From assembly GCA_947097085.1 (NCBI GenBank), contig CAMUQR010000014.1:1-16357 (forward strand): a stretch of 16,357 nucleotides of DNA, in the 5' to 3' direction. The translations under genes and the position numbers were made by a program. Positions 12,174 through 16,357 of this stretch are shown piece by piece. Source of the DNA: an uncultured Candidatus Saccharibacteria bacterium (GTDB lineage: Bacteria > Patescibacteriota > Saccharimonadia > Saccharimonadales > Saccharimonadaceae). The first letter of the stretch is position 1. The number at the start of each line of letters is the position of its first letter. The notes beneath the pieces were generated by a model. It saw only the letters and a list, made by a program, of their open reading frames with translations, ran no database searches and was not told the DNA's origin.

Positions 12174-15086
12174 GTGGAAGAGTTTTTATATCTAATCTAT
12201 GGTCTGATGGTGCTGGCTGGCGGGGCTGGTGTGGTGTTTTTGGTGTGGACGCAATATCGTAAATTTTTGCAAGAATCAAAAAACTACGAGCGGGGCCTCA
12301 AGATGGTTTATTTGCACATTCATTTGCCACCAAGTAGTACTGACTTAGAATCGACTGGATCGAGCCGTGACCAGCGTGATTTGACGGATGAGATTTTGTC
12401 GCAGGCACAGGTAATGTATAGTATTATTGCTTCGACGGTTTATAGCGGGTTTAAGGCGCGGTTATTCGGTCAGCGACATTTATCATTTGAAATCGTCGCT
12501 AAAGACGGTCTAATTTACTATTACGCCGTAGTGCCAATGTCGCTAATTGATATTATCAAACAAGCTATTTCTACAGCTTATCCTTCTGCTCGTATTGAGG
12601 AGGTTGAAGGAAAAAATATTTTTCAAGAATCGGCTAACTATAACTCAATCTGCGGTGGTGAGTTTACTCTGCGCAAAGAGCCGGCCTATCCAATTCTGAC
12701 TTACCAAGAATCAAAACAAGACGTGTCACGTTCGCTACTTAACGCCTTGTCAGCCTCTAAACAAGGTGATGGTGTAGCGATTCAGATTTTGATTCGACCA
12801 GCTGATGAATCATGGGTTGATGTTGCAATAAATACAACAAAAGCTATGCGAGAAGGAAAAAAGGGAGGTTCGAAAGGCCTGAATATCGGTTATAAACCAG
12901 GGGAACTGTTGGAAGTGTTGTGGAAACCACCACAATCTAATGAGCAGAAAGACGATTTCAAAGGACCGGACGAAGTTGATCGTATGGCAATTGAAGCGAT
13001 TGAAAATAAAATTCGTTATCCTGGATTTGAGACGCTTGTTAGGGTGGTGGTATCGTCTGAAACCTCAACTCGTTCGCAGTCAATTTTGCAAAATATTATT
13101 GCCTCATTTGCACTACTTAACTCCACTAATTTTAATGGTTTCAAATATAATCAATCCAAAAATATTGATGAGTTGGTGACGGCTTATATTATGCGTTTTT
13201 TTCCACAGAGTATTAAAACTAATATTTTAAATAGTGTGGAGTTGGCAACTTTATTTCATCTTCCAAGTCAAAAAGATATTCCGACTTCACAAATTAAGCG
13301 TCAGGCAACTAAACAAGTTGACGGTCCGACGGATTTGATTGAAGAGGGTCTGTTGCTTGGTTATAATGAGTTCCGTGGTGTTAAAAAACCGATTCGTCTC
13401 AGCGCCAAAGATCGCTTGCGTCACACTTATTTTATCGGTCAAACCGGTACTGGTAAATCTGGTTTGCTAGAAAACTTAGCCTATCAGGATATTATGGATG
13501 GTAAGGGCTTTGCTTTCGTCGACCCACACGGTGATTCAGTTGAGCGATTACTCGGGATGATTCCGCGCAATCGCGTTGAGGATGTGATTTATTTTAATCC
13601 AAGTGATATTGATAATCCAATTGGGTTGAATTTATTTGAGTTTGAAAATGAGGATCAAAAAGATTTCTTGATTCAGGAATGTATTCAAATGTTATACGGA
13701 TTATATGATCCAGGTCATACTGGTATTATGGGTCCACGCTTTGAGACTTGGTTCCGTAATGCTGCCTTGGCACTGATGGCTGATCCAGACGGTTCATCAT
13801 TTATCGATGTGCCAAAAATGTTTAGCGATCCAGATTTTATGAATTATAAGATGCAGTTCGTGACGGATATGACGGTACGTGATTTCTGGCTGAAAGAAAT
13901 GGCTATGATGCCAGAATCAGCCAAGGGTGAAATTCTTGGCTGGTTTGCCTCGAAATTCGGCGCTTTTTTGTCAAATGAAATGATGCGCAATATCATTGGC
14001 CAGACGAAATCAGGCTTTAATATGCGTCAAATTATGGATAATAATAAAATTCTATTGATTAACCTTTCAAAGGGTCGGACTGGTGAGCTGAACGCGAAGT
14101 TGCTCGGTATGATGTTTGTGATGAAGTTTCAGGCGGCTGCGATGAGTCGAGCTGATATGCCAGAGGCGGAACGCAAGGAGTTTTGTCTGTATGTTGACGA
14201 GTTCCAAAACTTTGCTACGGAGAGTTTTGAATCAATTTTGTCAGAAGCTCGTAAATATAAACTGAACTTGATTGTTGCTAACCAGTTCATGACACAGTTG
14301 ACGGAAAAAATTCGCGAAGCAATTATCGGTAACGTCGGTACGATTATTGCTGGCCGGATTGGTATTACTGATGCTCAGATCCTTGAGAAGCGCTTCTTAC
14401 CAGTGTTTAATGCTGAGGACCTGACACGGCTTCCTAATTACCAAACGATTACTACGGTGATGATTAATAACACGCCATCTAGTCCGTTCAGCATGAACCT
14501 CTTACCGCCAGTCGGCGACTCTAGTGATGCGGTGCGTGACGCGATTAAACGCTTGTCAGCCACAAGATTTGGCCAAAGTCGGGCGATGATTGACGCTGAA
14601 ATTGCTAAACGCTTATCAGCGGGTTCGCAACAGCCAAATCAGCAGACTCAGTCTATGCCCGGAGCGACTATGCCTGAGGTGCCGGCTAATCATCAGCTTA
14701 GTGCGTCTTCTACTGATCAGGAAGAGGGCTTCTTGGATGGTTGGCTGAAAAAACGTCGTGAGCTAAAGACGCAGAGTCAGAATAATCTGGGCGCTACACA
14801 GGCTAGTGCCAACCATCCACAGGCTTCTTTGACACCACCATCATCGTTAGATTCACCGACCGTAAGAGTAGATACGCAGGCGAGTCAGTCAACGGGTGTA
14901 GTCTCTACCAGTCGTCCTATGAATGAAATTAAAACTAAAGTAACGCATTTAACGAGTGGGTCGGATGATGGATCAGTGAATATTTCTCAAGCTAAAGTGA
15001 TGGACATTAAACCGCCTTTAAAGCCAAATAATAGCCTGAAAATTGGCTCCGATGATGAGCAAGAGTTAGACTTGCGTATTAAGTAA
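12174..15086 (+). CDS. VirD4/TraG-like type IV secretion coupling ATPase
   Basis: 970 residues. One membrane anchor at about 4-26 (LIYGLMVLAGGAGVVFLVW), then a ~350-residue domain without a familiar motif, in the place of the CPR-typical domain found before such ATPases. The RecA-like motor follows: Walker A GQTGTGKS (422-429), FAFVDPHGDSVERLL, INLSKGRTGELNAKLLG, Walker B LYVDEFQNF (Asp675, Glu676), then LIVANQFMTQL and TIIAGRIG. These match VirD4/TraG/TraD coupling proteins (HerA/FtsK superfamily) that move DNA or protein across membranes. The last ~140 residues are disordered and Gln/Ser/Pro-rich. The start is GTG, preceded by AGAGGGG. It probably powers a type IV secretion or pilus-like DNA-handling machine; no relaxase or VirB4 is in the window. 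Alternatively it is a HerA-like DNA pump. Confidence 0.9.
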   Translation: MEEFLYLIYGLMVLAGGAGVVFLVWTQYRKFLQESKNYERGLKMVYLHIHLPPSSTDLESTGSSRDQRDLTDEILSQAQVMYSIIASTVYSGFKARLFGQRHLSFEIVAKDGLIYYYAVVPMSLIDIIKQAISTAYPSARIEEVEGKNIFQESANYNSICGGEFTLRKEPAYPILTYQESKQDVSRSLLNALSASKQGDGVAIQILIRPADESWVDVAINTTKAMREGKKGGSKGLNIGYKPGELLEVLWKPPQSNEQKDDFKGPDEVDRMAIEAIENKIRYPGFETLVRVVVSSETSTRSQSILQNIIASFALLNSTNFNGFKYNQSKNIDELVTAYIMRFFPQSIKTNILNSVELATLFHLPSQKDIPTSQIKRQATKQVDGPTDLIEEGLLLGYNEFRGVKKPIRLSAKDRLRHTYFIGQTGTGKSGLLENLAYQDIMDGKGFAFVDPHGDSVERLLGMIPRNRVEDVIYFNPSDIDNPIGLNLFEFENEDQKDFLIQECIQMLYGLYDPGHTGIMGPRFETWFRNAALALMADPDGSSFIDVPKMFSDPDFMNYKMQFVTDMTVRDFWLKEMAMMPESAKGEILGWFASKFGAFLSNEMMRNIIGQTKSGFNMRQIMDNNKILLINLSKGRTGELNAKLLGMMFVMKFQAAAMSRADMPEAERKEFCLYVDEFQNFATESFESILSEARKYKLNLIVANQFMTQLTEKIREAIIGNVGTIIAGRIGITDAQILEKRFLPVFNAEDLTRLPNYQTITTVMINNTPSSPFSMNLLPPVGDSSDAVRDAIKRLSATRFGQSRAMIDAEIAKRLSAGSQQPNQQTQSMPGATMPEVPANHQLSASSTDQEEGFLDGWLKKRRELKTQSQNNLGATQASANHPQASLTPPSSLDSPTVRVDTQASQSTGVVSTSRPMNEIKTKVTHLTSGSDDGSVNISQAKVMDIKPPLKPNNSLKIGSDDEQELDLRIK

Positions 15087-15110
15087 AACCGCCCCGACAA
15101 GGGCGGTTTT
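15085..15110. terminator. Bidirectional terminator between convergent genes
   Basis: AAAACCGCCC (15085-15094) and GGGCGGTTTT (15101-15110) form a perfect 10-bp inverted repeat with a 6-nt loop. It starts inside the stop codon of the ATPase gene and also serves the convergent minus-strand pair ending at 15133. Confidence 0.92.
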
Positions 15111-15132
15111 AAATGGTTTTGCGGTGTTAAAC

Positions 15133-15624
15133 TTATTGTTTTTTAGGTTTAGCCATGATTAAGCTGATGAATCCGACAATGAAGCTAGATATTAGCAGTA
15201 TTATTACGATCAATGGGTTATAGTAATAATTATAAACAGTACATAATGAATAATAGATAATATTTAAGATGAAGAAAAACATCATCCCTTGGGCAATGGC
15301 AGTTGGATTGAGTAATAAGTCATTGATCATGAAGGCAATTATCTCAAAGCCACGATTATGAATAATTTTGGAGGCTTGGCGCTCCGGTCGCGGTAGATTG
15401 TCACGCATCTCAGTGATGGTCTTAATAAAGCCATGATTAATAGTGCGTCGGCTTAAAGTATCGCTTTGGACGTTTTTTAGCTTACTGATTTTAATGATTT
15501 GATTAGTGTGTAATACTTGTGAACCGAGCAGGCGATTGACGGTTTGAACTTTCGTTAGTTTGCGGTTTTTCTTACTTTTCTTAGCCTGTATGAAGCTGTT
15601 GATAATATCTGCTTTCTTAGCCAT
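15133..15624 (-). CDS. Two-TM membrane protein with basic N-terminus, unknown function
   Basis: 163 residues. The first ~100 are soluble and strongly basic (QAKKSKKNRKLTKVQTVNRL near the start), with no domain I recognise. Two hydrophobic helices follow at about 108-131 (MMFFFILNIIYYSLCTVY) and 136-157 (PLIVIILLISSFIVGFISLI), ending in the short basic tail AKPKKQ. By the positive-inside rule the N-terminal part is cytoplasmic. Its ATG overlaps the stop of the upstream surface-protein gene (TAATG), so the two proteins are made from one mRNA and may act together at the envelope. An alternative is a cytoplasmic clamp or accessory protein for the surface protein. Confidence 0.75.
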   Translation of the reverse strand: MAKKADIINSFIQAKKSKKNRKLTKVQTVNRLLGSQVLHTNQIIKISKLKNVQSDTLSRRTINHGFIKTITEMRDNLPRPERQASKIIHNRGFEIIAFMINDLLLNPTAIAQGMMFFFILNIIYYSLCTVYNYYYNPLIVIILLISSFIVGFISLIMAKPKKQ

Positions 15625-16357
15625 TAGATAATTCCTTGATTGATATTATGGCGAATGATGCGAATTTCTTTAGAAATGAAATTGATGCGAGCAATGTGTA
15701 GAATTTTAAACATAACAACGAGTAGCAGGCACAGAAGGATTGAAATTAAAATCTTATAATCATAGCGTGATGGAGCGAGATACTGATGGGTTAATAATTC
15801 AACTTGCTTGAGCGGGCCACAACTAGCCTTGACGGTATTTGCGGCATTGCCAATGCTTAGGGCTAGCTGACAATCATGGCTGGTCGGTGAATTAACATTT
15901 AATGGGTTAGAACTAAAAAGATGGTTAGTTTTGGTATAAATATCATAAGTGAGGCTTTGGCGCGGACGAAGATTGTTGATCTGCCAATAAATTGTCTGAT
16001 CGCTATTGAGTGAATTATTTAAAATATGAGCGTATTCAGCAAGATCGCTTAAGTTAATTTTTACAACATCAGATAGTGGTTCTTGAGAGGTGTTTATAGC
16101 AGTAATCGTGTATTTAAGGGATTGTCCAGGGTTAACAGATAGAGGTGATTGAGTATTTGTAGTTGAATTTACAACGTGTATCTGAAACGCTAATGGCTGT
16201 GTTGTATTTAGAGCAACATTATTTAATAACAGATTGCCATTATTTAAAATTGTAAAATTATTACCATTGTGTCCATTGATGGCTAAACCATAGTATTGTT
16301 TTTGGCAGTTGTGGGCATAGACTGCTAAATCGCGATTGATAGTAATTTGTCCAATAC
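15624..16357 (-). CDS. C-terminal part of an anchored surface protein (partial)
   Basis: An open frame of about 244 residues runs in from the right edge, so start and N-terminus are missing. The visible part is Asn/Thr/Leu-rich and beta-like: a stretch of short strands (DLAVYAHNCQK, ILNNGNLLLNNVAL), then a DUF11-like conserved-repeat domain (LSVNPGQSLKYTITAINTSQEPLSDV, split around its core, ending IYWQINNLRPRQSLTYDIY). Another ~80 residues contain two cysteines. One transmembrane helix (ILISILLCLLLVVMFKI) follows about 30 residues before the C-terminus, with a short basic cytoplasmic tail. This is the layout of a cell-surface protein held in the membrane by its C-terminus. It overlaps the downstream two-TM gene by TAATG. 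Base composition and codon use look like its neighbours. Confidence 0.75.
   Translation of the reverse strand, partial: IGQITINRDLAVYAHNCQKQYYGLAINGHNGNNFTILNNGNLLLNNVALNTTQPLAFQIHVVNSTTNTQSPLSVNPGQSLKYTITAINTSQEPLSDVVKINLSDLAEYAHILNNSLNSDQTIYWQINNLRPRQSLTYDIYTKTNHLFSSNPLNVNSPTSHDCQLALSIGNAANTVKASCGPLKQVELLTHQYLAPSRYDYKILISILLCLLLVVMFKILHIARINFISKEIRIIRHNINQGII

Overview
The window (about 16.4 kb, roughly 40% GC by eye, standard genetic code since TGA ends the gene at 11732) looks like the chromosome of a reduced-genome bacterium of the Candidate Phyla Radiation / Patescibacteria. Candidatus Saccharibacteria (TM7) is my best guess, not a proof. Reasons are the small dense gene set, a winged-helix/nucleotidyltransferase regulator, a degenerate metallo-beta-lactamase protein, a large VirD4/TraG-like ATPase with a membrane anchor and disordered tail, ComM, and several genes whose -10 box sits 5-7 nt before the ATG (apparently leaderless mRNAs).

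Layout. 1-300: three DnaA-box-like 9-mers, a terminator and tRNA-Val(GAC) on the minus strand. 302-3196: thrS-miaA behind a T-box leader whose antisequestrator can be drawn base by base and which ends in a hairpin hiding the start codon. 3215-5131: a wHTH/nucleotidyltransferase protein, an MBL-fold protein and an M50 site-2-type protease. 5161-5305: a rod-shaped small RNA resembling 6S RNA. 5318-6145: RNase H with a degenerate Nudix-like N-terminal half. 6166-6498: RNase P RNA. 6560-7604 (minus): infC-rpmI-rplT, with infC starting at a rare ATA codon. 7711-9222 (minus): comM. 9293-9693: tmRNA (ssrA) with a 26-residue tag and an atypical T-loop.

9830-11340 is a 1.5-kb stretch without a convincing protein gene, exceptional for this genome. 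Its right third carries a near-perfect promoter followed by a roughly 365-nt RNA with at least six helices, closed by a long intrinsic terminator. I recognise no known family. This orphan RNA is the strongest candidate for something undescribed.

11349-15086: a small membrane protein, a disordered linker protein and the VirD4/TraG-like ATPase, probably part of a type IV secretion/pilus-like DNA-handling apparatus. 15133-16357 (minus): a two-TM protein and the C-terminal part of a surface protein with a DUF11-like domain.

Together the window is rich in translation genes (ThrRS, MiaA, IF3, L35, L20, tRNA-Val, RNase P RNA, tmRNA) and in regulatory or structural RNA (T-box, 6S-like RNA, orphan RNA), plus genes linked to DNA uptake or transfer (ComM, VirD4-like ATPase).
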